Shown here: positions 32,623-33,065 of the stretch, piece after piece
Numbering within the stretch: the stretch's first letter is position 1
Layout: every line of letters starts with the position of its first letter
Origin: Anoxynatronum buryatiense
Lineage (GTDB): Bacteria; Bacillota; Clostridia; Peptostreptococcales; Tindalliaceae
Length of the DNA stretch: 33,065 nucleotides
Direction: 5' to 3'
Assembly: GCF_900182905.1 (NCBI RefSeq)
Contig: NZ_FXUF01000023.1
Span: 1-33,065 of the forward strand
Notes under the pieces: generated by a model
Told to the model about the DNA's origin: nothing
Database searches by the model: none
The model's input: the letters and a program-made list of their open reading frames with translations, nothing else
Translations under genes and position numbers: made by a program

Positions 32623-32768
32623 TGTGGGTGGTAAGATGTTTTTACAGTCATACGGTAAGGAGTTTTTCTCTTGCACAGTAAGGAGAATTTTTCTGGTACG
32701 GTAAGCACTTTTTTCACTGCATGGTAAACAGAATTTTCTTCTGATGGTAAGCACTTTTTTCCTGGCCC
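32623..32768 (+). repeat. Six tandem 23-bp units, probable IS terminal binding sites
   Basis: Units start at 32630, 32654, 32677, 32700, 32723 and 32746, with consensus GGTAAGNANTTTTTY and a variable 8-bp tail. Units 4 and 6 share GGTAAGCACTTTTTTC. The first is 24 bp, the rest 23. The likely element edge is TGTGGGTGGTAAG at 32623. Repeated transposase-binding sites inside the ends are a property of IS21-like elements, and an HTH ORF follows. There are no unique spacers, so it is not a CRISPR. Confidence 0.6.
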
Positions 32769-32812
32769 TATGACAAGTCTGCCACAAGGAGAAGGCATCC
32801 GCCTCACAAGAG

Positions 32813-32839
32813 TATATACTGTACTTATTGCAGTATATA
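32813..32839 (+). promoter_or_regulatory. Inverted repeat operator upstream of the HTH-like ORF
   Basis: TATATACTG (32813-32821) and CAGTATATA (32831-32839) form a perfect 9-bp dyad with a 9-bp spacer, ending just before GAGGAGG. It may be an operator or contain the -10 of the following genes. Confidence 0.45.
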
Positions 32840-32855
32840 TGAGGAGGCCGAGATG

Positions 32856-33020
32856 ATGCTGAGTAAAAAATACATGCAGGAAATCCAAGACCTAAAGCTG
32901 CGAGGTTACTCCATCAACGAGATCACACGCTACTACGAAGAGCAGGGCAGGAAAATGCCGTCCCTGCCAACCCCCAGTGTTAGGATAGTTGTCAGAGGCC
33001 TCCTCCTAAAGTATAGTTGA
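32856..33020 (+). CDS. Small HTH-like protein, possibly an IS-encoded regulator or transposase fragment
   Basis: 54 aa, starting at the ATG at 32856 with GAGGAGG 8 nt upstream (ATG at 32853 also possible). The sequence KKYMQEIQDLKLRGYSINEI followed by TRYYEEQGRKMPSLPTPSVR resembles the DNA-binding start of IstA-like transposases (helix, turn, then P..PT.R). The frame ends early at TGA, so it is either a short regulator or the remains of a longer transposase. Another ORF with a good ribosome binding site starts 28 bp later. Confidence 0.45.
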   Translation: MLSKKYMQEIQDLKLRGYSINEITRYYEEQGRKMPSLPTPSVRIVVRGLLLKYS

Positions 33021-33048
33021 AGAAACGAAGCCCATGAGGAGGAAAATG

Positions 33049-33065
33049 ATGCCCCGATACAGCCA
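33049..33065 (+). CDS. Start of an unidentified ORF cut by the window end
   Basis: ATG at 33049 follows AGGAGG by 6 nt and opens MPRYS. Several transposases begin with MPRYS-like peptides, and the setting (IS end repeats, HTH ORF) fits, but five residues cannot identify it. Confidence 0.35.

Noticed and set aside
32630-32768. CRISPR array
   Set aside because: The units are head to tail, only 23 bp in total, without unique 30-40 bp spacers, and there are no cas genes.
32541-32888. 115-codon minus-strand frame across the 23-bp units
   Set aside because: Its repeats follow from the tandem DNA units; the 23-bp period is not a multiple of three and the peptide resembles no family I know.

Overview
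The window looks like a bacterial chromosome segment of about 50% GC over its first two thirds (estimated by eye). Strong AGGAGG-type ribosome binding sites, several GTG/TTG starts, an RpiR regulator, an NhaC antiporter and abundant sigma-54 control fit an anaerobic Clostridia-like Firmicute. This assignment is inference; there is no rRNA or marker gene here.

1-13060 is a sigma-54 catabolic region. On the minus strand lie the first codons of an acylating aldehyde dehydrogenase, a two-component pair (periplasmic-binding-domain histidine kinase plus NtrC-type response regulator, overlapping by 4 bp), a stand-alone sigma-54 activator with no sensor domain, and an RpiR-type regulator. Divergently, a plus-strand operon encodes an alanine dehydrogenase/PNT-like oxidoreductase, hydantoinase/oxoprolinase subunits A and B, and an NhaC-type antiporter, followed by a small DUF1328 membrane protein and a terminator. 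Two good -24/-12 promoters are visible: one before the aldehyde dehydrogenase (minus strand) and one before the hydantoinase operon (plus strand). Each has its own set of upstream repeats that could be activator sites.

13293-15480 holds a soluble GAF-PAS-PAS histidine kinase with a strong bidirectional terminator.

15685-29321 is a defence island: a complete type I restriction-modification operon (hsdM-hsdS-hsdR), then DUF3010 protein, Ser/Thr protein kinase and a 1274-aa nuclease-STAND NTPase, then a NERD-HRDC nuclease-like protein. Between the last two genes is debris: a decayed IS21-type transposase end and several copies of a short GGGACGGAGG repeat.

29818-32622 is very AT-rich (about 30% GC by eye) and appears to consist of two mobile gene cassettes of integron type. 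The first carries a ComF-like phosphoribosyltransferase and a SLOG-family protein and ends in an attC-like hairpin. The second carries a HEPN/Toprim-associated protein, and its attC appears cut off. In each cassette the first bases are the inverted complement of the bases at its end, as expected when a circular cassette is opened inside attC. After the break come six 23-bp tandem units, a 54-aa HTH-like ORF and the start of another ORF, probably the left end of an insertion sequence. No integrase gene is in the window.
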